Assembly (NCBI GenBank): GCA_022495005.1
Contig: JAGYXB010001619.1
Coordinates: 248,001-312,000, forward strand
Length of the DNA: 64,000 nt
Direction of reading: 5' to 3'
Source: Rhyacophila brunnea
Taxonomy: Eukaryota; Arthropoda; Insecta; Trichoptera; Rhyacophilidae
Position numbers and translations under genes: made by a program. Positions 11,866 to 21,577 of the stretch are shown here, piece after piece. Numbering within the stretch: position 1 is the first letter of the stretch; every line of letters starts with the position of its first letter. The notes beneath the pieces were generated by a model. It saw nothing but the letters and a program-made list of their open reading frames with translations, searched no databases and was not told where the DNA came from.

Positions 11866-12158
11866 GTAGGCGTACGGTACGTATTATTACAGATGGTGTT
11901 GTTAGTTTTTTTATATTCAGTAAGCGAGTAAGCCTTGCCTAAACTAAACCATAATCGATAAAAAATATTCGTCTATCTATAAAATATCTAAAATGATGTA
12001 TGGTTTAATGGGATAACTTTAGATATTTTATAGAATATAGATAAACGAATATTTTTTTACATCTATGGCTTGGTTTAGTGTGCATTATTTATGTACGTAC
12101 CCAATCACTGCATTATCCATATGTATATATATTTATATGGCAGTTTGCACTCTTAATC

Positions 12159-12471
12159 CTGCGGGTCTATTCTATCCACAAGCCTGCTTTCGGTCCGTCA
12201 CGGCAGCTAAATAGGGTAGGAAAGTATCGAATTATTAACACTTATTGTAACAATTACAATAAGTTAACCGTCTGAACTGTCAAAACTGTCTATCTCGGTC
12301 TAAAATTTATCACAGCCTCGAGAGGTGCTGTTAAAACGTAGTTCTTATTGTAACAATTATAACTAAATTATTGTAATTGTTACAATAAGTGTTAATAATT
12401 CGATACTTTCCTACCCTATTTAGCTGCCGTAGCGGACCGAAAGCAGCCTTGTGTATAGAATAGACCCGCTG
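12159..12471. mobile_element. MITE family C with ~100-bp inverted repeats
   Basis: The left arm CTGCGGGTCTATTCTATCCA and the right arm (minus strand CAGCGGGTCTATTCTATACA) are inverted repeats. They stay nearly identical for about 100 bp, through TAAATAGGGTAGGAAAGTAT and TTATTGTAACAATTAC. The element would fold into one long hairpin. No flanking duplication was recognised and the superfamily is unknown. Relatives are at 16491-16833, 5913-6095 and 48616-48828. Confidence 0.8.
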
Positions 12472-12816
12472 GACACTATAATAAAATATTTCACTTTATT
12501 CACTGTGTCCAAGCTCCAATATCGGGCATAGAGCAGAACCGAGCCGTAAAGCGCTCTTTAGGGGTAGGTACATTGATACGACCGCGTTACAAACACTCGG
12601 ATTCATGAGTTACACGTCGGTCCTTGAACATTTAGCAGTATAAATATTTATCTTTTATTTTTAAGAAATAAATGCATATTTCTATACCTCTATAGTACAT
12701 ATACTAGGTTTACATTTATGAGTCCCTATAAGTTGTAGATATGCATTTTCCCTCTTCCCTTTCTTTATTTTCTACTCTCATATTATTACCTGTAACCAAT
12801 CATTATTAATACACAT

Positions 12817-12849
12817 CTAACATATATTGTTTCTTTTTTCCAGGTAAGT
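12817..12849 (+). promoter_or_regulatory. Candidate recursive splice site (ratchet point) 1
   Basis: A branch-point-like CTAAC (A at 12820) is followed by TTGTTTCTTTTTTCCAG and directly by GTAAGT, with the AG|GT junction at 12843/12844. The branch A is 23 nt from the AG. This fits the Drosophila recursive-splice consensus, a polypyrimidine tract then CAG|GTAAGT with no exon between. The alternative is an exon starting with GTAAGT: the frame downstream is open for about 55 codons but has no recognisable domain and no strong donor. RNA evidence is lacking. Confidence 0.55.
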
Positions 12850-13117
12850 CTGCCGGAATCACCTGCCCTGTATGCTTCTCCGTCCTACGGTTTACATGAG
12901 GTGACGTATGATGAAATAATTCAAATTTCTGCCCATTTTTCATATTATAGCTTTATGAGTATTTCCTTAAAAATTAAACCCACAGGAGTCATTTTTCTTT
13001 TCTTTTTTACAATTTGAACGTGTCCAATTTCACGTGCTTACTTACATTTATTACATACAACGCTTTCCACAAATTATATAGGTATACGTATGTAGGCAAT
13101 TTCGCTATAAAGCTTAT

Positions 13118-13494
13118 CATCATCATCATCAGCCTGAATCTATCCACTGCTGGATGAAGGCCTCTTCAAGCTGCTTCCACTTCTCTCGGTCCTGTGCATT
13201 GCGTTGCCACGTACTTCCGCAGAACTTTATCATTTCATCGATCCAGCGTCCTCTAGGTCTACCTTGCGGACGTTTTGTACTTCTTGGATACCACTGGATG
13301 ACTAGATTTGTCCAACGATTGTCTCTTCTTCGAGCTATGTGTCCAGCCCATCTCCATTTAAGGCTTTTAATAAACTCTATTACATCGCAAACCCTTGTCT
13401 GCTTCCTTATACACTCATTCCTCTTTTTGTCCTTTCGCGTTATGCCCAGCATGCACCTCTCCATACCACGTTGTGCTACTCTAAGTTTCTAAGT
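13118..13494 (-). mobile_element. 5'-truncated RTE-type LINE with 12-bp target duplication
   Basis: A minus-strand frame (13464-13129, 111 codons) ends at the natural stop after WIDSG. It carries RWAGHIARRRDNRW, STKRPQGRPRGRW and AQDREKWKQLEEAF, the C-terminal tail of RTE-clade LINE reverse-transcriptase polyproteins. The 3' end has a (GAT)n tail (13118-13130). The insert is flanked by identical TATAAAGCTTAT at 13106-13117 and 13495-13506, showing target-primed insertion with severe 5' truncation. The remaining frame is intact, so this copy is younger than the one at 4846. Confidence 0.9.
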
Positions 13495-13718
13495 TATAAA
13501 GCTTATATGTATGTACCTATAATTTAACAAATTATTTCGCAATTTACTACCACATAATATTATTCTCTTCATAACGCATATGTACCTACGTAGATATGTA
13601 CACATAATTAATTGAAATATTTTTATTATGGTTCAATAGATAGGTTAAAGCAACAATGAATTACATTACCTACAGCCTTTTCGCCCTTCATTCAAAAATA
13701 TAATATATATTTTTTTTT

Positions 13719-13954
13719 ACCATTTCCGATCATAATAATATGGGCCTCCGCAGGGTGGAGATTTGTATCAACAGATTTGTGTTGTTTTCCAGAAATGGAT
13801 GTTAGCCACTTGCTCAACTTATTAATTTCATTCGCTGTCTCAAACATATATTGAAAAACAATGTGTGTATTTCCTAGACCCAGAATTCGAACCTGGGAGT
13901 CCTGGGACCCACGACTTTATAACTCGACGCTCAAGCCGCTCGGCCATCGTGGGC
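13719..13954 (-). mobile_element. tRNA-derived SINE family S1, full-length copy
   Basis: Read on the minus strand it begins GCCCACGATGGCCGAGCGGC, a box-A-like D arm of the class II (Leu/Ser) tRNA type. Box B follows (GGTTCGAATTC), then the body shared with the other S1 copies. It has an extra ~12-bp duplication around CCTGGGAGTCCTGGGACC. SINEs of this type are transcribed by RNA polymerase III from the internal A and B boxes. Confidence 0.85.
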
Positions 13955-14691
13955 TACTTACATACCTTCATTTAAGAGTAATTTAATAGTTAAAAATCAA
14001 AGTTACATGTGCAAGTAAAATCGAGTTTGGTGTATCACTACACAAATATGTATGTGTTAAATAATGTTATCATTTACATAGTAACATAGGTACATACTTA
14101 CCTAATTCAAAATATAATAATGTAAGTGTTACCTATTGTACATTCAACTATACGCGGTTTTTAGATTGTGTCCCTAATATAACACATAGAAAATTGATCT
14201 ATATAAATATAATATATTCGTGAAAAACATGCCCATATTTTTATAATATTTTCCGCGTTTTTGTGCACCGTTTTAAGTGGTTGGATGATATATTATTATT
14301 TCTTGAGCATGTGAAGCGAGTTATTATAATGGTTATATACATACGGACAGATTATATCGTAAAATATATAAGATAAATGGGGTAAGAATAACCCATCCAA
14401 TTCTGTTTGTTGCTTTCGGTTCTCCCTGAGAACAAGCAGGTGTTCTAAAACGTGACTTTTTTCATTACGAATAATTTTGTTCCATTTCTGAATATAAATA
14501 ATTTAGTTACGAAGATTATTTGTTGGTACCTATATATTGTTACGTTGGATTTAGTTGACCTTTTATAAGATTATGAGATTTCCTCGTATAACTCCCATTG
14601 TTTGAACTAAAATCGATTTGTCTTGCAGATAGTATTTACTTATCCTTTCATTATTTGTTTACTACTCACATTGTGTGCGTATAAAGTTTTC

Positions 14692-15008
14692 ACCACAGAA
14701 CAGATAGTAAATAGAATACCGATTGGCTATATTCAATACGCCGCACGTTGAAGTAGGGTTTTTGAATGTGTGAGTCTCATACGAAAATGAACCACGCCAT
14801 TATGCACGTGCAATAATGTGTGTAATACACCAACATTAAATGAGCGTAAATGCACAAACCGAGAGCAGTTTTCAGTATTAGACGTACAACGTATTCTTGA
14901 CACATGTGTAAGTTTAACCCGGATTCTTCCTTACTCGAGACGGTTACCTGCTATCGCCTTACCTGTTGGGTAGTTCAGTTCCCATTATTTCTGAGTTCCC
15001 TGGTTTTC
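14692..15008. repeat. Dispersed repeat A, copy 2
   Basis: This is the same-orientation partner of 2431-2755, about 12.3 kb away, with scattered substitutions and small indels. It is unclassified. The hAT MITE end at 15053 follows about 45 bp later. Confidence 0.8.
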
Positions 15009-15052
15009 ACATTAGGTTGTTTTATCTTTGTATACATATATACTATATACAT

Positions 15053-15182
15053 CAGTGGCGAAGGGTGGAGGTAGGCTCTAAAAATTCGGCATTAGTGCAC
15101 AATAAGCTTTGTCAATCATACTTATTTGTTTTCATTGAACTAAGAACACAATTTGGAGATGGTGCTGGTTCATCAGTTAATG
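15053..15182. mobile_element. hAT MITE, CAGTGGCGAAGGGTGG family, left end only
   Basis: It starts CAGTGGCGAAGGGTGGAGGT and follows the family through TCAATCATACTTATTTGTTT and GAGATGGTGCTGGTT. It then breaks off into unrelated TAGGTAGGTACG sequence. Confidence 0.75.
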
Positions 15183-15649
15183 GTAGGTAGGTACGTTATT
15201 TTTAACTTAGTCTAAACTTTGTACTTATACTTATTGGAACGTTTTCGCAAACTATAGGTATTAATTCACCTTTTGGTATTTTTCTAATATAATTATGGTA
15301 TGTACTATGTAGACAAAAATTTCAAAATTCATCATGAGGGTTTCACGTTTTTTTATTCCATTTATTTGTTATACCTATGTATAAACGAAAATTAACTGTA
15401 ATATTGCTGAGTGCGCTTAGTGTCCGAAGATGTTCGAAGGCGAAACCGTCTAAATCTATTATCAACAGAATAATATGTTTAGTATTCATGTTCATCAATG
15501 TCAGAACAGTTCTATACAGTATTGTTATCACAGTAGCATTGCATTATAGAATTATTATAAATCGTGGACACAAATTCTTAAGTATAAATTTACAAAATTA
15601 GTATTACTTACGTATATTTTCGTAGAATCAAGAGGTTAATCTACACGCC

Positions 15650-15830
15650 TGTGACCATGGCCCCCACAAAGGGGGGGGCTGACAGGGCTCTAGCCTGGGG
15701 GCTCGGGCTCATGGGGGGCTGGCGTGGTGAGTCGACCAAATAAGTGAGATAAACACACATCACAAATTTTCTCTAATAGTAAAAATGTCGCCTGCGGCGC
15801 TGTTCGCGACATTACTTGATAACTCCATAA
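15650..15830. repeat. GC-rich fragment of unknown origin
   Basis: A short GC-rich island contains GGCCCCCACAAAGGGGGG and TCGCCTGCGGCGCTGTTCGC inside strongly AT-rich DNA. It looks like a transposon fragment, perhaps a LINE 3' region. No frame, paired terminus or tail was identified. Confidence 0.25.
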
Positions 15831-16490
15831 TTCAAGTGGATGGAAATATTAAAAATACACTTGTTATTGTTCACCTCATCTCTTCAGACACTCTGGATGA
15901 AGTCATCTCCTTTCTATCTTTACTTTACTCGCTTTTATGTTAGTTAATAATATTAATACGACGGTTTTTCATATAGATTTGACAGTTATCAAAATCGTCT
16001 TTAAATTAAAATATGTTGTATACTAATTAAATGACGCGAATATTCACACTGTAACAACACAGTTTATATTTGCTCTATTTGAAACATTCGAATACGAATA
16101 AAATATAGACAGTGCCTTGCATCATTTTTTTCAACAGTAGCGGAAATTTATTGTTACAAATGATATTTAGAAAGTCAACTGACTGGGAATAGTCTTAGAA
16201 ACTTGTATATTTCAATGGATTTTATCGCAGGCTTAGAAAATGTCTCAGTCATCCTGAGTGGATAAGCAGACATTCTAGAAGATTTGGTAAACTGTTTTTT
16301 ATTGTTGTTACTTCTTCGTAAAGCCTCATCCTTCTTGCCGTGGCACACTTTCGTTTGATCCGTGTTCTTGTCGTACTTATGTAAAGTGTCCTCCACACAA
16401 GGCGATAAAACTCTTCCGTGTTTTCCTACGGGTTATCGTCGATTTGTTTTTCCGTTCGCGCTCATTACTTTCTAACCACCTTACCCCCTA

Positions 16491-16833
16491 CTGCGGGTCT
16501 ATTCTATACAAAAGGCTGCTTTCGTCCGCTAAAACCGCTAACTAGGGTATGTTTGTATCAATTATTAACACGTATTGTAACAATTATAATTAGCCGGTAT
16601 TAATTGTTGCAATAAATGATATATTTTAACGGCATGTCTTCTGCCTATGCTAAAATTTAGAGCATGAGCGATAAAGTGAGAGCGAGAGACAGTTTCGACT
16701 GATTAACTGATTACAATACAATTACAATTATAATATTTCAATATAAAATTTATGTACCTAACAAATACTAACGCATTATCATTTTAGCACGTTAGCGGTC
16801 GATAGTCGCCTTTTGTATAGAATAGACCCGCTG
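16491..16833. mobile_element. MITE family C, diverged copy
   Basis: It is bounded by CTGCGGGTCTATTCTATACA and, on the minus strand, CAGCGGGTCTATTCTATACA. Subterminal blocks AAGGCTGCTTTCGTCCGCTA and TTATTAACACGTATTGTAAC are shared with 12159-12471. No flanking duplication was identified. Confidence 0.75.
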
Positions 16834-17042
16834 GAATTCAAAAATTTAAATAGGTACTTAATTTATTAAATGAACAGGGATATAATATTATCTATTTTTT
16901 TTAACTCATAGAAAGTGGTAGGTACTTGGTAGGCACGCGGCGTTCATCTCTCGGAATTATAATACCTGTATTTACACTTTACACATCATCGCCATGTAGA
17001 AGTGAAAAGAAAATAATTCCAAGATAAAAGGAACTTTATATA

Positions 17043-17480
17043 TACCACGTTTTTAAATTTTCTGTTCAATCATATAAACTTGACAATCCTATGTGTTAAT
17101 AAAATCTTTTTATTGTACTTGATATAAATACTGTATTAATATAGAAACCTACTGAAATGTCATTTTGACATTTCATATTGATTTCCATAGTAACGCACGT
17201 ATATATTAATAATTTAGTTGCTATGACCCCCTAGCAACCAAAAATAATAACTTTCCATACAATAGAGAATTAACTGAAAATGAATTCAATTCTGCTTAAA
17301 AATGGCTAAAAGTATTAAAAGAATGCATTGTTGTCGTGTTCTGGTATATTCTAAAAGTTTCAAATGTCTAGCTAGTCGGTAAGTAAGTTAAAAATCTTCA
17401 ATCGTCCAACACAAATCTTGGACAAAAAAGAAAAAAAATGTACTGGACACACAAGAATACGAGCTAATAAAAACGTGGTA
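17043..17480. mobile_element. TA-flanked MITE family D, longer copy
   Basis: The ends TACCACGTTTTTA and TAAAAACGTGGTA form a short terminal inverted repeat, with TA on both sides, which suggests a Tc1/mariner-type or related element. It contains a perfect internal palindrome GAAATGTCATTTTGACATTTC arm pair near 17156. The copy at 53412-53659 has the same ends but lacks ~190 bp of the interior. Confidence 0.65.
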
Positions 17481-17794
17481 TAATAAATTTTCTACATATG
17501 TTTTACTTACTGTAAATTCTTCAATTTCTACACGTGGTCGATGTGAATTGATTTTAAAGGAGGAAAAAAAACTCTCGTTTCATATACCTACATCTTCAAT
17601 TATGCCAAATTGGATGTTACATTCTCATTTAGGTAGCCACATACTTACATATTATATGAGGCAGTTTTCATGTTTTTATTGGGTTTTCATTTTTTGGGTT
17701 CATATTTTTAATTTTGATTAAAAAAATCTCCACTTTTCAAAAAATGTATCTAAAGTCTAATCCCTGAGTCAATTTTTATTGAGGCATCTCCATC

Positions 17795-18010
17795 ATCATT
17801 CATCAATCTAAATCCATCTAGTCTCGGAGAAAGGCTTCTCCGAGTAGATTTCACTCATCTTGGTCTTGTGCGTTGGGTTGCCACATACCTACGTCCACTG
17901 GATGATCATATTTGTCCAACAATTATCCCTTCTTTAATATTTTGAATATGTACTTAAGTATATAGACTCTTTTTTGTATTTTTCTATACATTCGTTCCTC
18001 CCAAACCTTT
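17795..18010 (-). mobile_element. RTE-type LINE 3' remnant
   Basis: Decayed similarity to 13118-13494 includes CATCATCATTCATCAATCT, GAGAAAGGCTTCTCCGAG, CTTGGTCTTGTGCGTTGGGTTGCC and CCACTGGATGATCATATTTG (short matching blocks in order). No open frame remains. Confidence 0.65.
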
Positions 18011-18469
18011 CACGTTTACGTACACAACTATTTTAGTTTGTATGATTTTAATAATATTGATTGATAATGACTTTTCTATAATATAATCTATTATGTATTA
18101 ATTTTCTTATGTATACAATATACCTACTTTATCAGATATATGAATGATATTCGCTTTATTTAAAAACGTTATACGTATAGTTTATTACATTTCGTTAGTA
18201 GGTAAATTGACAGCATCCAAACACCAACGTTCTTCGCCAAATACTATTCTGTTAATATTTACTCGCTGGCACATAAAACTTGTAACATGTTTGTCCATAT
18301 ACAACAGTGTAAGCATGTACCTACCCAATGCCGCACTAAATATACTAAAGCTTATTTGCAGTCATCGCGTACAGGAAGCTCTGTCAATAGGGCGGATATT
18401 GACAAAATTTACCCACAGTGAAAAGTCCACAATCGGATGTTTAAACCTCACATATCTATAGCTTTCATC

Positions 18470-19030
18470 ACACTGATGCTATTGCTGGATGAAGGCTTTT
18501 CCGTGCTGATTCTATTTTTATTCTCTCTCTTCTGTGTATTGCACTTCCAAAATATTAACTGTTTTCTACCTCTGGGTGACTTTTTTCCCCGCTCTCCACG
18601 TCTTCACATTTGTTATGTGGTTGTATACCGCAGCGTTACGAACGTTAAGCACCCTTCAATGTTCTGCTGAGAATGTCCCAGGTGCAATTTCCCAAGATCT
18701 CGGTTGGTGTAGAACTGTAGACGTACGCGATTCTTATTCTGATACCAAAGTATAATATTGCATCATCAATGAGGAAAGTCCTTCTATCTCACCGTTACCA
18801 TGGCCACGCCACTCGATTTGAACAACATTTATATTTTCTTCGAGCTATGTGTCCTGCCGAAATCTATTTTGAGTTTTTAGAAAAGTATTACATCGCATAC
18901 CTACCCTTGTTCTTTCTCTTATTGGCCTGACGTATTATGCCTATAGTCATGACATGAGCCTCTCCATACCACGCTATACTACTTGCAATTTTCTGGATCT
19001 CTCTTTTACTGAGCTCCATATTTCGCGCTC
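18470..19030 (-). mobile_element. RTE-type LINE 3' remnant with internal unrelated segment
   Basis: The start (GCTATTGCTGGATGAAGGCT … CTCTTCTGTGTATTGCACTT) and the later part (TTCTTCGAGCTATGTGTCCT … TATTACATCGCATACCTACC … CTCTCCATACCACGC) both match the RTE copy at 13118-13494. About 250 bp between them (18560-18825) does not. The copy is either interrupted by another insertion or heavily diverged. Confidence 0.65.
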
Positions 19031-19077
19031 ATTTATGATGCCGATTCGCATATAACATAAGAAATTCTGGCCTTTCT

Positions 19078-19240
19078 TTCGGGAACCCCTTGTTCGATTT
19101 CCAGTGAGACACGATATATTTATGTAATTTTCTCAAACCCTGGGTGTTTTTGATTGTTTCTCTAATATTACTAAATACACCACTGTAACACTACACTACT
19201 GTCATTGGGCCTCTTGTCCTGTTGTAGTGTTAAAAATAAT
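19078..19240 (+). mobile_element. tRNA-Gly-like SINE family S2, 3' part
   Basis: It matches 27536-27699 from the B-box region (TTGTTCGATTTCCAGTGAG) to the end (CATTGGGCCTCTTGTCCTGT, then GTAGTGTTA). The box-A half is missing or unrecognisable. Confidence 0.6.
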
Positions 19241-20894
19241 ATGTAAGTATATATATTTTTTATTACATCTTCTATCTGCCTTTTAATAGGTAATTCATTT
19301 TGTTGTGTCTATTGCCATTCTTTAAATTCAGTAAATTATGTGTACTTATACAGCTTATACCCACGAATAGAGTATAATATGCTGCATAACTTTGCACTCC
19401 AGCTCTAGGATGAAAATTTTCTATAGAAATATATTTTTTACATATATTATCTATCTATTTCTTTATTACATTTATATTACAAGTAACTATCATTTGATCT
19501 AATTTTATGCGAGGTTGTTAATCAGGTAAAGTGGCGTGTCAGTGTAGTAAAAAGTGCGAAGTTATAAAACTTATACTCAACCTACCTAATAACCTTACCT
19601 ACATAATAATATAAAGTTATTCAATATCAGTGGTTAATAATAAATATAGACTAGTTTCATTGGTTATTTTGATGGCTGGAATGGTGACCAATGTAATAAA
19701 TGAAATACAGATACAAAAAACAGTAAAACCGAGGAAATATCGGTTTAAGAAGACGCCAATGAAATATCGGCTTTTAATGATCCAGATTTATGTTCGGAAA
19801 GATCCACTGTTTAGATTGAAAAATTATACGCAATTTTTTTTTTTTTTTCAACCGATGATCAAACTTAATTTATTGCCAATATTGTTTAAAAGTTTTTTTT
19901 AATACATGGCAACATACATTTTTATTACGACCGGATCTGGATCTTGGATCATAGGCCGCGTAAAGCCTTTATAAACACGACTTTATAAATTTGATTAACA
20001 ATGATTTAATTATATTCGAATCATATTCGCGCGTCTAATGTAACTTTTTAATACATACGTGATTTTATGTGACACCAATATTCAGCTTATTTAATTATAT
20101 ATACCACTATTCGTCATATCAGTTCCAACTTATTGTAAATGCGATTTATTAGTTTTGAGTTCGAAGATTGAATTCAAATATATAATATTATAATGTTGGT
20201 AGTCCTAGGAGAGTACTGAAGAGAGATCAAAACTACATTGCTCCAACGTTAACCGGGTGTAGGGGATGAATTAGATTAGATTACCAACTGGTAAAAATTA
20301 TATTCTTAAAATTGTGCATACGAAATGTTAAATTTAATCCTTTTCATTTAACACATAATTTTCGAAGCGAAAATATCATATGCCTCATCTTTATATTGTC
20401 TCAAGGGACTAAATTGGTACATTTTACCATTATATGTCTACATATAGTTGCATATTAGTTGCATCAACGAAAGTTGAATTATTTATTATTAAAACTCTTA
20501 AAAACTACATATAATTTACATGTAGTCACGAGAATTGTATAGAAATTCGAGGTATCGTAATTGATCGATTTTACAATAGTTGTTGGAAATTGTACGACAC
20601 ATTTGGTTCATACTTCGAATCCAAACACACATTGTTAATAAAATAACATGGATCTCTTGTAGAGATTCAGCACTTACTATGTCCAATATTAGGGCTAATG
20701 AACAAATATATTTGTCCTCTCCCATCCACTTTCGGACACCAACATTATGCACACTATCTAATATGTCTAAAGAATTTTTGATGAATACCAAGTGACGATA
20801 ATTTAAATATGTTGAGTTTGGATGGAGCAATGGATTCCGGGCACTAACTTTCGACAGTCGCACACTTCTATGCTTATTGGGAATTAGGTTAGGT
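19241..20894. other. No recognised gene
   Basis: AT-rich stretch. A 115-codon minus-strand frame at 20516-20863 and an overlapping plus-strand one have no recognisable motif and probably arise by chance. GGTTAGG near 20886-20894 is a short TTAGG-like bit used as target by the next element. Confidence 0.45.
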
Positions 20895-21569
20895 CAGGGA
20901 TGGCGAACCATTTTACGTACGCGAGCCAGAATTTCCCAAATATTATTTTTTGACTGTCTGACGTACCGACCAGTTTTTCGGGTAGTTCGAAAAGGAAAAA
21001 AAATAAAAAAATAGTTATAAAAGTTCAAAAATTAGGTATAAGCAATTGAGTTCTTGAGTATTATTACTATAATAAGTACCTACTTAGTTTGGTTCTGTAC
21101 GTATAAATTGACGCCGAAATTTCTTGGATCACATAAGGCGTCCTCTCCCTACAGTGGTCTCGAACATCGTAAAATGATTGTAAATCGATCAAAATCAGAG
21201 GTTCGCGACACGGCTTACCCCGCCGCCTGATGAGGTCAATGCTATAATATTATTATGTGTGACGCATAAAACTGAATGACCCATCTATGTAATTTTAAAT
21301 TAATTATAATGCGAATTCTTCGAGAGTACATAGCTGCCTGTTATTTTTTATACAATGCGATCTGTCATTTATGCATGAATTTCATCGTTTCCGTTTGCCC
21401 ATCGATTGATAAATAGTATCGGTGAAAATATTATGAAAAACCGAAAAAATAGGCATTATTAATAATATATATATTTAGCTTTCAAATTATATATCTATTT
21501 TTTTCTCTTCAGCACAACAGCCGCGTGTCATGCAAAATCATCTCGCGTGCCACAGATTCGCCATCCCTG
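20895..21569. mobile_element. hAT MITE, CAGGGATGGCGAAC family, copy 1
   Basis: The left end is CAGGGATGGCGAACCATTTT. The right end, read on the minus strand, is CAGGGATGGCGAATCTGTGG. The flanks GGTTAGGT (20887-20894) and AGTTAGGT (21570-21577) are an 8-bp duplication with one mismatch. It shares TGTCTGACGT(A/G)CCGA and CAGTTTTTC with the copies at 28117-28783 and 42079-42670. No transposase frame is present. Confidence 0.9.
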
Positions 21570-21577
21570 AGTTAGGT

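Larger units (their letters stand above)
11199..12093. mobile_element. hAT MITE, CAGTGGCGAAGGGTGG family, interrupted by two SINEs
   Basis: The left terminus CAGTGGCGAACGGTGGGGGT is followed by family sequence. The family resumes as AAACCCTGCCTATACCAAAC, then GCACACTCTTTCTGTCATAT. After a nested SINE it continues as TTACAGATGGTGTTGTTAG, ending near GGTTTAGTGTGCATTATTTA without the last ~45 bases. Compared with the complete copy at 32959-33498, two SINEs are inserted (~11350-11498 and 11649-11865). The centre (11955-12058) is a long near-perfect inverted repeat. Confidence 0.75.

Noticed and set aside
13154..13492. 112-codon plus-strand frame
   Set aside because: Antisense of the intact RTE C-terminal frame at 13129-13464.
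14075..14112. Minus-strand TAG|GTAAGT as a fourth recursive site
   Set aside because: There is no pyrimidine tract before the AG on that strand. TAGGTAAGT arises easily from the abundant TAGGTA simple motif. The same applies to 26766 and 31018.
20516..20863. 115-codon minus-strand frame
   Set aside because: No recognisable domain, an overlapping open frame on the other strand, and no splice or start context. Chance is the simplest explanation.
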